From JAZKJD01 sp040384585 (lineage in GTDB: Bacteria; Pseudomonadota; Gammaproteobacteria; Diplorickettsiales; Diplorickettsiaceae): a DNA stretch of 64,000 nt. The stretch covers positions 83,170-147,169 of the forward strand of contig JAZKJD010000008.1 of assembly GCA_040384585.1 (NCBI GenBank), in the 5' to 3' direction. Below are positions 18,299 to 26,984 of the stretch, piece by piece (positions within the stretch are counted from its first letter, which is position 1; each line of letters opens with the position of its first letter). Under the pieces are notes generated by a model, which saw nothing but the letters and a program-made list of their open reading frames with translations, was not told the DNA's origin and searched no databases. The translations under genes were made by a program, and so were the position numbers.

Positions 18299-19135
18299 CT
18301 AGTGAACGAATAATTTTATAAACGCTAGGATAATTGTAGTTTGAAGTGCAGAAACGCCTAGCACCCATTTAGAAATATGGACATGAATTGCTGCCTTGGT
18401 TTCAGTGATTTCTTTCTGAATCTCAACTACACTTTTTTTGAGTTCGGTAATATCTTTTTTAATTTCTACAATTTGGAATTCTACTTCCGCTAATCTGACT
18501 TCTATCGTTTTTATCTTCGATTCTAATCTGCTTTCTGTTTCCTTTATCTTTAATTCTAAGTTGCTCTCTGTTTCTTTTATTTTCGATTCTAAGCTACTTT
18601 CTATTTCTTTTATATTTAATTTTAAGCTGCTTTCTGTTTCTTTTATTTTCGATTCTAAGCTACTTTCTATTTCTTTTATATTTAATTTTAAGCTGCTCTC
18701 TGTTTCTTTTATTTTCGATTCTAAGCTGCTTTCTATTTCTTTTATATTTAATTTTAAGCTGCTCTCTGTTTCTTTTATTTTCGATTCTAAGCTGCTTTCT
18801 ATTTCTTTTATATTTAATTTTAAGTTGCTCTCTGTTTCCTTTATCTTTAATTCTAAGTTGTTTTCCGTATCTTTTATTTTTGCATCTATTTCTCTTATGC
18901 TAAACAGTAATTTATTCTCTGTTTCCTTCAGTTTGATCTCTAAATAATTTTGAGAATCTTTTACAGCACTTTTTGATTCTAGTTCCATGTGAAATAGATC
19001 CTGCTTGGTACAGACATTATTAGTAATGAGTTCCGTCATTAACAGTACCTGTGCTTCAGCACGTTTTTGAGAATAACCTGCTTCTTCAAGTTTTTTAGCA
19101 TAATAAAGTGTATCAAATAAGACTGCTTGCGCCAC
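18299..19135 (-). CDS. DUF1640-like coiled-coil protein with internal repeats and C-terminal anchor
   Basis: A protein of about 278 residues. I start it at the GTG at 19135 because AAGGAG lies seven to eight bases upstream and the DUF1640-like head (VAQAVLFDTLYYAKKLEEAG) then begins at once; a longer frame to 19210 adds residues unlike the family. The head is followed by QKRAEAQVLLMTELI. A long coiled coil of 11-residue units (KIKETESSLKL, NIKEIESSLES) comes next, then a C-terminal hydrophobic anchor (GVSALQTTIILAFIKLFV). Bacterial DUF1640 proteins share this head-coil-TM plan with mitochondrial CCDC90/MCUR1. Function is unknown. The coil is encoded by near-identical 66-bp repeats. Confidence 0.75.
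   Translation of the reverse strand: MAQAVLFDTLYYAKKLEEAGYSQKRAEAQVLLMTELITNNVCTKQDLFHMELESKSAVKDSQNYLEIKLKETENKLLFSIREIDAKIKDTENNLELKIKETESNLKLNIKEIESSLESKIKETESSLKLNIKEIESSLESKIKETESSLKLNIKEIESSLESKIKETESSLKLNIKEIESSLESKIKETESNLELKIKETESRLESKIKTIEVRLAEVEFQIVEIKKDITELKKSVVEIQKEITETKAAIHVHISKWVLGVSALQTTIILAFIKLFVH
18580..18843 (-). repeat. 66-bp tandem repeat, four near-identical units
   Basis: TTTTCGATTCTAAG recurs at about 18580, 18646, 18712 and 18778, a 66-bp (22-codon) period made of two 33-bp half units. Diverged half units extend to both sides. The period keeps frame and the heptad-like pattern, so copy number could change without breaking the gene. Confidence 0.85.
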
Positions 19136-19239
19136 AGAGACTCTCCTTTTAGTTATTTTTATTAAATAATCCCAATAACTAAGTCTTATATAGAAAAAAT
19201 ATTTAAGCAAGCGTGTATCTGTTTTTTAGATAAATTTAC

Positions 19240-19265
19240 TTTGTACATGACAAAAAAATTGTTGG
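19240..19265. repeat. Short MITE-A end fragment
   Basis: TACATGACAAAAAAATTGTT followed by GGCATCC matches the terminal 25 bases of MITE-A (GCACAGGACAAAAAAATTGT in copy 1, read from the other strand). The rest of the element is missing, and an LR repeat follows 25 bases later. Confidence 0.45.
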
Positions 19266-19290
19266 CATCCCTGTTTCCCCTTGGTAGGTA

Positions 19291-19483
19291 TATACCCATT
19301 GCACTTGAAAATGCGATCTCGCATTTTCAAGTGCTTTCCTTGCGCGATGGGGATTTTCAAGGGGAGAATCGCGATTTCTCCCCTTGAATAACGGGCGGAA
19401 GCTTGGCTTTCCCCCGTTAAGTGATCGGGTATATCGCTCGCTGTGAATTCGAAAAGTTCGCATCTTCAAGTACGAGCGGTATA
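19291..19483. repeat. LR palindromic repeat, intact copy 1
   Basis: A 193-bp chain of four hairpins bounded by TATACCC and GGTATA. They are CACTTGAAAATGC/GCATTTTCAAGTG; TTCAAGGGGAGAATC/ATTTCTCCCCTTGAA; ACGGGCGGAAGC/GGCTTTCCCCCGT; and an outer ATACCGCTCG-type arm with an inner GAATTC/GTTCG hairpin. It fills the gap between the coiled-coil gene and an EamA gene on the same strand. Homologous copies are at 46504-46697 and 60638-60802. Confidence 0.8.
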
Positions 19484-19493
19484 GAGGCAGGAC

Positions 19494-20393
19494 CTAAGTC
19501 ATTTGTTTCGCTAAAAAGATGCCTGCTAATGCAATAAGGATACCTAGCATTTGTATCAATGACAGATGTTCTGCAAAGAAAATCCAACCTGCCATGGCAG
19601 CGACCATGGGTTGTACCAATAGAGCAGTCGATGCAAAAGTAACTGGTAGATAAGGTAAGGCATAAGCAATTAAACCTTGACCTAGTATATGAGAAAACAA
19701 AGCTAAGGCAATCAAAATTACCCAAGCAGTCTCTGTGTTGGGAAGAAATGTTTCGCTAGAAGCAGAAGTGATAATGAGCAGGGTGATCATACTGGCAAAA
19801 GTAGATATCGCCATACTGGCAAAGGCTGTAAATTTTTTACGTGCGCGATTGAGGACTAATAAGTAACCGGCATAGAAAAATGCAGTGATAAAGGCTAAGC
19901 TATCACCCATTAATGTGTGTCTATCGCTATGTAAACCAGGATTGATGAGTACAGCAACACCTACAATAGCTAATAATAAACCAATCACTAATTTTTTTTG
20001 TGGAGGCTTATGTAATACTAACCATCCCCATAAGGCAATAAGTACAGGAGAAAAATTAGCGAGTAAGGTCGAATTGGCGATTGTTGTATATTGAATAGAC
20101 AGATGCCAAGTTGCTAAGTCGCCACCAAATAAAATGCCGGCGAAAAGTAGCCATAGATAATCCTTAACATTAGGTACTTCTAAATCATTGGGATGAGTTG
20201 AGCCTTCTCCTATCGAGAGTAAGGTTAAAATAGGGAAAGCAATCGCAACACGCCAGAATCCAGTTGCAATGGGACCGACTTCACTTAAACGAACAAAGAC
20301 AGGGGCAAAGCCAATAGCTATGGCGCCTATTACTAAATATAGTAAGGCCAACTTATATTTTTTTTCAGCATTACCGATAATGTAAATAGGCAT
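19494..20393 (-). CDS. EamA/DMT-family membrane transporter
   Basis: About 299 residues and ten hydrophobic segments in two EamA repeats, from LALLYLVIGAIAIGFAPVFV to FASTALLVQPMVAAMAGWIF. I take the ATG at 20393 (MPIYIIGN), because GGAG sits six bases before it; a TTG four codons upstream is less likely. It is a second, distinct DMT transporter and only remotely like the one at 14585. Substrate is unknown. Its stop is followed within 12 bases by LR copy 1. Confidence 0.88.
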   Translation of the reverse strand: MPIYIIGNAEKKYKLALLYLVIGAIAIGFAPVFVRLSEVGPIATGFWRVAIAFPILTLLSIGEGSTHPNDLEVPNVKDYLWLLFAGILFGGDLATWHLSIQYTTIANSTLLANFSPVLIALWGWLVLHKPPQKKLVIGLLLAIVGVAVLINPGLHSDRHTLMGDSLAFITAFFYAGYLLVLNRARKKFTAFASMAISTFASMITLLIITSASSETFLPNTETAWVILIALALFSHILGQGLIAYALPYLPVTFASTALLVQPMVAAMAGWIFFAEHLSLIQMLGILIALAGIFLAKQMT

Positions 20394-20405
20394 CCATAAC
20401 TCCAA

Positions 20406-20744
20406 ATAGTCCTACCCATTCGTTATTGTAGAATAAGACATATTGGTTAAATAGTGAATAAAATGATTTTTTTATAAGCAAAAAAATGATATTTGCTCTA
20501 TTTTTGTACATACTTTTAGTAAATTTTAGCGAGTGTAGAATATTCTTCTTATTAGATAGCAGAGTAGCTCCTTAATATAATTAATTTATCCAGTTTGTCT
20601 CTAGCAATTTTCTACTGAGTTCCTAGAAATATCGTCTATCATAAGAGTATGAATTAAGTAAGTTAGTGCTTCATGATAGATTATGTTCCATTGCATTTTC
20701 AAAAATGCAATGGAAATCAGCAAAGGAGATAGATTGATAGTTCG
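20406..20744. other. 339-base gap, AT-rich, one hairpin
   Basis: The gap lies between a minus-strand EamA gene and the plus-strand RND operon, so it should hold promoters for both, but none is convincing. The only clear structure is TTCCATTGCATTTTC paired with AAAAATGCAATGGAA at 20686-20715, which resembles the first hairpin of the LR repeat. AAAGGAG follows at 20723, an unusually long 14-15 bases before the ATG at 20745. Confidence 0.5.
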
Positions 20745-22238
20745 ATGCACTTTTTTTATAAGTCTTGCTGCCAATTTTCCATCATTACTATCATATTAGC
20801 CAGTCTGAGTGCTTGTCTTGTAGGTCCTGATTTCAAGTTGCCTATGCCGCCAAAAGTAAAACATTACACGGAACAGCCTCGGCCCCACGGAACGGCCAGC
20901 GTATCAGGGAAAGCAGGTGCATCACAATACTTTATTAAAGCGGCTAACGTTTCTCCACAATGGTGGCGTTTATTCCACTCACGAAAAATCAATAGATTGG
21001 TGTGCAGAGGTTTAGCCAATAGCCCTAATTTAACTGCAGCAAAAGCCGTATTAAGGGAAGCGCAAGAAAATCTTAATGCAGGAATAGGCGGTTTATTTCC
21101 AGCATTTACTGCACAACTTTCAGCCCAACGAGGCTCGGCAGCTGGATTTTTTAATTCAAATGAATCTAGTAATACTGCCACAGGTAGCAATATTCCAGCA
21201 GGAGGTATATTCAATCTTTTTAATGCATCAGTCAATGTTGCTTATATACTCGATATTTTTGGTGGAATACGACGCGAAATAGAAGCATTACAATCCCAAG
21301 TTGATTATCAATATTTTGAATGGAGAGCAGCCTATCTTAGTTTAACGGGAAATATCGTTACCTCAGCTATTGCTATGGCCTCCTTGCAAACCCAAATACG
21401 CGTTACTATACAACTGATTCGTGAGCAAGAAGAACAATTAAAGATTATTAAGCAGCAGTTCGAATTAGGAGGTGCTTCCGGTGCTGATGTATTAGCTCAA
21501 GAAACACAAGTCGCACAGACACGTGCAACCTTACCTCCATTAGAAAAAAGTAGAGAGCAAATCCGTCATGCATTAGCTATTTTAGTAGGCTCGTTTCCTA
21601 GTGCTAGTCATATTCCTAATATAGATTTGAGTGAATTATGTTTACCGACCCGCCTTCCTTTGAGCATTCCATCATCATTAGTACGTCACCGACCGGATGT
21701 GCGTGCCGCAGAAGCACTATGGGCGGCAGCTAATGCGCAAGTAGGTGTTGCCACGGCTAATTTATATCCACAATTTACGATTACGGGTACTTATGGAGAA
21801 TCCAATTCTGTAGGTAGCAATCTTTTTGCTTCACAAAGTAAGTTATGGAGTTTAGGAGGATCATTATTGCAACCGCTATTTAAAGGCGGCACGCTAATAG
21901 CGCAACGTCGGGCAGCTATTGCGGCTTACGATCAAGCAAAGGCACAGTATCAGCAAGTCGTACTACAAGCCTTTCAAAATGTGGCGGATACATTACGGGC
22001 ATTAGAAACGGATGCGCGTGAATTGAGGGCTGAGAAGCAGGCAGAATTAGCATCACATGCTAATTTAATGTTGACGCGTCAGCAATTTTATTTAGGTGGA
22101 GTCAGTTATCTTGCTTTATTAGATGCACAGCGGCAATACCAGCAAACACGTATCAGTTTGATTCAAGCGCAAGCAAGTCGCTATACCGATACGGCTGCTT
22201 TGTTTCAGGCCTTGGGAGGCGGATGGTGGAATTGCTAA
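20745..22238 (+). CDS. RND outer-membrane efflux lipoprotein (OprM/NodT family)
   Basis: A 497-residue TolC-like outer-membrane channel. The signal sequence ends at a lipobox (LASLSAC, Cys near residue 24) followed by LVGPDFKLP, the usual GPDY/F start of OprM/NodT lipoproteins. Two outer-membrane-efflux domains follow, with typical coiled-coil segments. They include QFELGGASGADVLAQETQVA and SLVRHRPDVRAAEALWAAA, and LLQPLFKGGTLIAQRRAA is a second family landmark. It is the first gene of a tripartite efflux operon with the adaptor at 22420 and pump at 23919. Confidence 0.92.
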   Translation: MHFFYKSCCQFSIITIILASLSACLVGPDFKLPMPPKVKHYTEQPRPHGTASVSGKAGASQYFIKAANVSPQWWRLFHSRKINRLVCRGLANSPNLTAAKAVLREAQENLNAGIGGLFPAFTAQLSAQRGSAAGFFNSNESSNTATGSNIPAGGIFNLFNASVNVAYILDIFGGIRREIEALQSQVDYQYFEWRAAYLSLTGNIVTSAIAMASLQTQIRVTIQLIREQEEQLKIIKQQFELGGASGADVLAQETQVAQTRATLPPLEKSREQIRHALAILVGSFPSASHIPNIDLSELCLPTRLPLSIPSSLVRHRPDVRAAEALWAAANAQVGVATANLYPQFTITGTYGESNSVGSNLFASQSKLWSLGGSLLQPLFKGGTLIAQRRAAIAAYDQAKAQYQQVVLQAFQNVADTLRALETDARELRAEKQAELASHANLMLTRQQFYLGGVSYLALLDAQRQYQQTRISLIQAQASRYTDTAALFQALGGGWWNC

Positions 22239-22251
22239 AAAAATCATCGTC

Positions 22252-22350
22252 TTTTGTTTTATTTCGTTGTTGGATTGTCTTTTTCGATGCTCATGTACTC
22301 GCGTGTACATTCCGCTTCTCAAAGTCAATCCGCCTAGAAATAAAACAAAA
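22252..22350. repeat. Core-conserved palindromic repeat (PAL family), copy 1
   Basis: Arms TTTTGTTTTATTTC (from 22252) and GAAATAAAACAAAA (ending 22350) are exactly complementary. The interior, read on the minus strand, is CGGAATGTACACGCGAGTAC followed by ATGAGCATCG, matching the CGGA-hairpin-TGAG core of copies at 23581, 29696, 30786, 40637 and 47354. It fills the gap between the outer-membrane channel and adaptor genes. Confidence 0.7.
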
Positions 22351-22419
22351 TACTAGGTTTTTCAGTAACAGGTTAATACTAACTTTTCAGTTTAATTTGT
22401 GTGGGAGTTAAGTTAATCG

Positions 22420-23577
22420 ATGCGTAATTGGAAAACGCAGCTAAGAAAACCCATGGCTATTATGTTAATAGGCGTGGCAATATTATTTGCTTGTATTTTC
22501 GGTTTTCAGCTAATCAAAAAAATTATTATTCAAAATGCCATGCGTAATAATAGGGCACCGTTAGTGACCGTTTCTGCAATGCCAGTACATTATCAATGGT
22601 GGCAACCTTCGTTATTGACCTATGGTAGTTTACGAGCGATGCAAGGTGTGAATGTCACCACAGAATTGGCAGGGCTAGTACGCACGATTTATTTTAAGCC
22701 AGGTTCAGAGGTCAAAGCGGGTGATGTGTTGGTGCAGCTCAATGCTGATTCCGATATTGCTTTATTACATGCGCTAGAGGCGCAAGCAAAATTAGCGGAG
22801 ATCATCTATCGCCGTGATATGGCGCAATTTGCCATAAAAGCGATCAGTAAGGCAACATTAGATTCCGATCAGCAAAATCTAAAAAATTTACAGGCGCAGG
22901 TTGCGCAGCAGGCAGCAACAGTTGCCAAAAAAACACTGGTAGCGCCTTTTACAGGACGTTTAGGTATTTCTGCTGTGAATCCAGGGCAATACCTTAACGC
23001 TGGTGATCAAGTCGTACCATTACAAGTCTTAGATCCACTTTATGCCGATTTTTATGTACCACAACAAAACTTGATTCAGTTGCAGATTGGTTCATTGGTT
23101 AGGATTAACACAGATGCTTACCCGGATAAAACATTCACCGGGGAAATTACCACTATCAATCCGATGGTAGATGTAAAAACACGTAATGTTGAGGTAGAGG
23201 CGACAATAGCAAATCCTCACTTTGAATTATATCCGGGCATGTTCATATCAGTAGAAGTTAAAATTGCTGCACCAAAGCGTTATTTGACCTTACCGCAGAC
23301 TTCGATCAGCTTTAATCCGTATGGCGAAATAGCTTATATTGTGCAACAAAAAATCAAAGATAAAAAAGGGAAACCGGTTCTTAGTGTATTACAAACCTTT
23401 GTGACAACAGGAGATAAACGGGGTGATCAAATTGCTGTTCTTGAAGGAATCAAAGAAGGTGATATCGTGGTAACTAGCGGTCAGCTCAAATTGAAGAATG
23501 GTAGCGTAGTCGTGATTAATAATTCAGTTGTTCCACAGAATAAGGCAATGCCTATGGTTATTGACGACACATCTTAG
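22420..23577 (+). CDS. RND efflux periplasmic adaptor (membrane fusion protein)
   Basis: A 385-residue HlyD/AcrA-type adaptor with an N-terminal membrane segment (AIMLIGVAILFACIFGFQLI). The biotinyl-lipoyl-like half-motif GLVRTIYFKPGSEVKAGDVL is followed by a short alpha-hairpin (LEAQAKLAEIIYRRDMAQFA to LQAQVAQQAATVAKK). The second half-motif, VAPFTGRLGISAVNPGQYLN, and the beta-barrel and membrane-proximal domains (IRTINPMVDV-like stretch, VLEGIKEGDIVVTSG) follow. The family role is to bridge pump and outer-membrane channel. It is separated from its pump gene by 341 bases of repeats. Confidence 0.93.
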   Translation: MRNWKTQLRKPMAIMLIGVAILFACIFGFQLIKKIIIQNAMRNNRAPLVTVSAMPVHYQWWQPSLLTYGSLRAMQGVNVTTELAGLVRTIYFKPGSEVKAGDVLVQLNADSDIALLHALEAQAKLAEIIYRRDMAQFAIKAISKATLDSDQQNLKNLQAQVAQQAATVAKKTLVAPFTGRLGISAVNPGQYLNAGDQVVPLQVLDPLYADFYVPQQNLIQLQIGSLVRINTDAYPDKTFTGEITTINPMVDVKTRNVEVEATIANPHFELYPGMFISVEVKIAAPKRYLTLPQTSISFNPYGEIAYIVQQKIKDKKGKPVLSVLQTFVTTGDKRGDQIAVLEGIKEGDIVVTSGQLKLKNGSVVVINNSVVPQNKAMPMVIDDTS

Positions 23578-23580
23578 ATT

Positions 23581-23714
23581 CAGTCTCTAAAGTACCCTTG
23601 TCGTCATCTGCTACGTTAAAAACAGCTCAAAAATACTCATTTACTTTGTGTAAACTCCGTTTTTTTTCGCTGTTTTCGCCTTGCGGATGACAACAATCAT
23701 CACTTTAGAAACAG
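23581..23714. repeat. PAL family repeat, copy 2
   Basis: Arms CAGTCTCTAAAGT (23581) and ACTTTAGAAACAG (ending 23714) pair with one or two mismatches, with TTGTCGTCATC/GATGACAACAA further in. The minus-strand core CGGAGTTTACACAAAGTAAA followed by TGAGTA matches the family core, although the arms are unrelated in sequence to those of the other copies. Confidence 0.7.
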
Positions 23715-23735
23715 AACCTAGGTTATTTTCCACGT

Positions 23736-23884
23736 TTGTTAGCCGCTGTGCACCGTACAAAAATTTAAAAAGAGGTGGGTGACACGGATGCTAGCTTCTT
23801 TTTTGTGGCGCAAGCCAACAAAAAAAGCGCATCCAGTGGCAGGACCCACCTCCACTATTTTTTGTACGGGTACGGTTGCTAGCT
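23736..23884. mobile_element. MITE-A copy 2, older insertion
   Basis: A 131-bp element (23745-23875) with the MITE-A interior (GACACGGATGCTAGCTTCTT, and AGTGGCAGGACCCACCTCC). Flanks TTGTTAGCC (23736-23744) and TTGCTAGCT (23876-23884) match at 7 of 9 positions, consistent with a decayed 9-bp duplication. It sits between the adaptor and pump genes of the efflux operon, together with PAL copy 2. Confidence 0.7.
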
Positions 23885-23918
23885 AAAAAGTCATAATGTT
23901 TTAAGGATAAACATAAAC

Positions 23919-26900
23919 ATGCGGTTTACGGATATTTTTATTCAGCGTCCAGTGCTAGCCACTGTGATTAGCTTGCTAATTCTTGTGCTAGGGATACGTT
24001 CATTGAGCTTACTGCAAGTTCGCCAATATCCTTTTACCGAAAACGCAGTTATCACGGTTTCTACCGTTTACACGGGTGCTGATCCAGCACTCGTTGCCGG
24101 GTTTATTACTACGCCTTTGGAAAATTCTATCGCACAAGCGCAAGGAATTGATTATCTAACATCGAGCAGTACACAAGGTAGTAGTTCTATTCAAGCAAAT
24201 TTACGTCTTAATTATGACCCGAATAAGGCTCTAACGGAAATTAATACCAAAGTCAATGCAGTCATTAACCAGTTACCGACAGCGTCCCAGCAGCCTACAT
24301 TAAGTATTGCTGTAGGGGAAACGATTGACTCGATGTACATTGGGTTTTATAGCCAGAAATTAGCGAGCAACAATATCACAGATTATCTGGTTCGAATTGT
24401 ACAGCCTAAATTACAAGCGGTCGACGGCGTACAGCAAGCGGAGATAATCGGCCAGCGACAATTCTCCCTACGTGCCTGGTTAGATCCGGCTAAATTGGCC
24501 TCTTATGGCATTACCGCCACTGATGTTGCAACCGCATTAGCAAATAATGATTTTATTGCCGCAGTAGGGCGTACCAAAGGCGATATGATTACAGTCGATT
24601 TGACGATAGAAACCGGGTTGAATACGGTCGATCAATTTAAAAATTTGATTGTCAAAGCACAGAACGGTGCGATTATTCGTTTAAAAGATGTCGCTAACGT
24701 GACATTAGGAGCACAAAATTATGACACGGTAGTGAAGTTTGATAATAAACCAGCCGTGTATATTGGAATCAAAGTGGCACCTACTGCCAACGTGCTTGCT
24801 GTGATTAAAAATATCAGAAAGGCATTCCCTGATATTCAGCGACAATTACCTCAAGGATTAAAAGGACAAATTGTCTATGATGAAAGCCGATATATCAATA
24901 GTGCTATCAACGAAGTGATACGAAGTTTACTAGAAGCGTTATTGATTGTTACCGGCGTTATTTTTATTTTTCTAGGTTCCATACGTTCGGTTGTTATTCC
25001 CGTTATTGCCATGCCTCTTTCTTTGATAGGCAGTTTTCTTATCATGTTGTTATTGGGATATACGATTAATTTATTAACTTTATTAGCCCTTGTGTTAGCA
25101 ATTGGTTTAGTCGTTGATGATGCCATTATTATTGTGGAAAACATCCATAGACATATCGAGTCTGGAGAAACACCCTTTACAGCTGCAATAAAAGGGGCAA
25201 GAGAACTAGCGATCCCTATTATTTCAATTTCTGTTGTTTTAGTGGCGGTATATATACCGATTGGATTTATGGGAGGATTAACCGGTGCACTCTTTAGCGA
25301 ATTTGCCTTTACCTTAGCAGGAGCGGTGGCAATTTCAGCGATAATTGCCTTAACGTTGTCACCTATGATGTGCTCTAAATCTTTAAAATCAGCAAAAAAT
25401 CACAATCATAGTTTTGTTGCCTTCATCGATCGTCAATTCAAAAAAGTACGAGATAGTTATGAGCGCGCTTTACACAGTTCATTAAATAATATTCGAGTGA
25501 CTGGCGTATTCGCTATTATTATTTTGGCAAGTATTTATTTTTTATATGCAAGCGCTAAGACCGAATTAACGCCACAAGAAGATCAAGGAATCATCATTAG
25601 TTTATTAACGGCAGCGCCTAATGCAAGCTTACAACAAACACTACTTTATTCGAATCAAGTATTTCAAATTTTCAAACAATTTCCAGAAACAGATCATGTT
25701 TTTCAATTAGCGGGTATCAATGGCTTGAATACCAGTATTGGGGGCATGGTTTTAAAACCCTGGGATGAACGCAAGCGTACCACGAATCAAATTCAGCCTA
25801 TATTGCAACATTTATTTGATCAAATAGCCGGTGCGCGGGTTGCCGCTTTTCAAAAACCATCATTGCCAGGTGGTGGTAGCGGTTTACCTGTACAGTTTGT
25901 TATTAAGACGACGGATAGCTACGACAAGTTGAATGAAGTTTCTCAAAATTTAATGGACAAAGCACATCAGAGTGGATTATTTGTTTATTTAGATACCGAT
26001 CTGAAAATAGATAAAGCGCAAACTACGATTCAATTAGACCGTGATAAAGCGGCACTGTTGGGATTAACCATGGCAGATGTTGGCGATATGCTAGCATCGA
26101 CATTAAGCGAGAACTATATTAATTATTTTGATTTTTCTGGACGCTCTTATCAGGTCATACCCCAAGTGATGCGCGCTCAACGTGTAAATGCCGAGCAATT
26201 GCTTAATTATTATATAACCCTACCGAATAATGGATTGACTATTCCTCTATCTACCATTGCCCGTTTAAAGACAAGCGTAGTACCCGAATCCATTAATCAT
26301 TTTCAGCAGCTTAATTCAGCGACTATTTCAGCCATAGCTTTCCCTGGAATAACGATGGGTGATGCACTCACTGGCTTACAAAACATGGCGAAAAAAATAT
26401 TTCCAGAAGGTTATAGCATGGATTACGCTGCACAGTCTCGACAATATCAACAAGAGAGTAGTGCATTACTATTAACATTTTTCTTAGCGCTAATTATTAT
26501 TTTCTTATGTTTAGCGGCTCAATTTGAAAGTTTCCGCGATCCCTTGATTATTCTTATTAGCGTGCCCATGTCGATTTGTGGCGCGCTTATTTTTATTAGC
26601 TTAGGAATCGGTGGGGCAAGCTTAAATATTTATACCGAAGTTGGTTTAGTCACCTTAATTGGTTTAATCAGTAAACACGGTATTTTAATTGTACAATTTG
26701 CTAATGATATGCAGAAAGAAGGTTATGCCAAACGTGAAGCGGTACAAATGGCAGCGGGCATTCGACTAAGGCCTATTCTAATGACGACTGCCTCTATGGT
26801 TTTAGGGGTTATCCCGTTGATATTAGCAACCGGAGCCGGAGCTATCAGTCGTTTTAATATTGGATTAGTGATTGCTACGGGTATTTCGATCGGCACGTTA

Positions 26901-26978
26901 TTTACCTTATTTGTTGTACCTGCGATGTATTTATTTTTAGCGCAAGACCATCCGTTACATCATAAAGAAAAAGGATAG
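23919..26978 (+). CDS. RND multidrug efflux pump, HAE1 family
   Basis: A 1019-residue inner-membrane proton-driven pump. The N-terminal MRFTDIFIQRPVLATVISLL, the FITTPLENSIAQAQGIDYL region, and the TM4 proton-relay stretch ALVLAIGLVVDDAIIIVENI with its paired Asp residues are all present. The second half has the same fold, with a conserved Lys in GLISKHGILIVQFAND. The sequence is full length and shows no breaks. With the upstream channel and adaptor it forms a complete tripartite exporter. Substrates cannot be predicted. Confidence 0.95.
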   Translation: MRFTDIFIQRPVLATVISLLILVLGIRSLSLLQVRQYPFTENAVITVSTVYTGADPALVAGFITTPLENSIAQAQGIDYLTSSSTQGSSSIQANLRLNYDPNKALTEINTKVNAVINQLPTASQQPTLSIAVGETIDSMYIGFYSQKLASNNITDYLVRIVQPKLQAVDGVQQAEIIGQRQFSLRAWLDPAKLASYGITATDVATALANNDFIAAVGRTKGDMITVDLTIETGLNTVDQFKNLIVKAQNGAIIRLKDVANVTLGAQNYDTVVKFDNKPAVYIGIKVAPTANVLAVIKNIRKAFPDIQRQLPQGLKGQIVYDESRYINSAINEVIRSLLEALLIVTGVIFIFLGSIRSVVIPVIAMPLSLIGSFLIMLLLGYTINLLTLLALVLAIGLVVDDAIIIVENIHRHIESGETPFTAAIKGARELAIPIISISVVLVAVYIPIGFMGGLTGALFSEFAFTLAGAVAISAIIALTLSPMMCSKSLKSAKNHNHSFVAFIDRQFKKVRDSYERALHSSLNNIRVTGVFAIIILASIYFLYASAKTELTPQEDQGIIISLLTAAPNASLQQTLLYSNQVFQIFKQFPETDHVFQLAGINGLNTSIGGMVLKPWDERKRTTNQIQPILQHLFDQIAGARVAAFQKPSLPGGGSGLPVQFVIKTTDSYDKLNEVSQNLMDKAHQSGLFVYLDTDLKIDKAQTTIQLDRDKAALLGLTMADVGDMLASTLSENYINYFDFSGRSYQVIPQVMRAQRVNAEQLLNYYITLPNNGLTIPLSTIARLKTSVVPESINHFQQLNSATISAIAFPGITMGDALTGLQNMAKKIFPEGYSMDYAAQSRQYQQESSALLLTFFLALIIIFLCLAAQFESFRDPLIILISVPMSICGALIFISLGIGGASLNIYTEVGLVTLIGLISKHGILIVQFANDMQKEGYAKREAVQMAAGIRLRPILMTTASMVLGVIPLILATGAGAISRFNIGLVIATGISIGTLFTLFVVPAMYLFLAQDHPLHHKEKG

Positions 26979-26984
26979 CACCCT

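Noticed and set aside
18580..18843. Possible CRISPR array because of regular spacing
   Set aside because: The units are contiguous with no unique spacers and keep a coding frame, so this is a coding tandem repeat.
18438..18947. 169-codon plus-strand frame full of FIFDSKLLS repeats
   Set aside because: It is the antisense reading of the 66-bp tandem repeats in the coiled-coil gene, which has the proper start site, ribosome site and domain head.
19236..19469. 77-codon minus-strand frame, similar to another at 46489-46683
   Set aside because: The similarity between the two is only because both are translations of the LR repeat; neither has a ribosome site or family.
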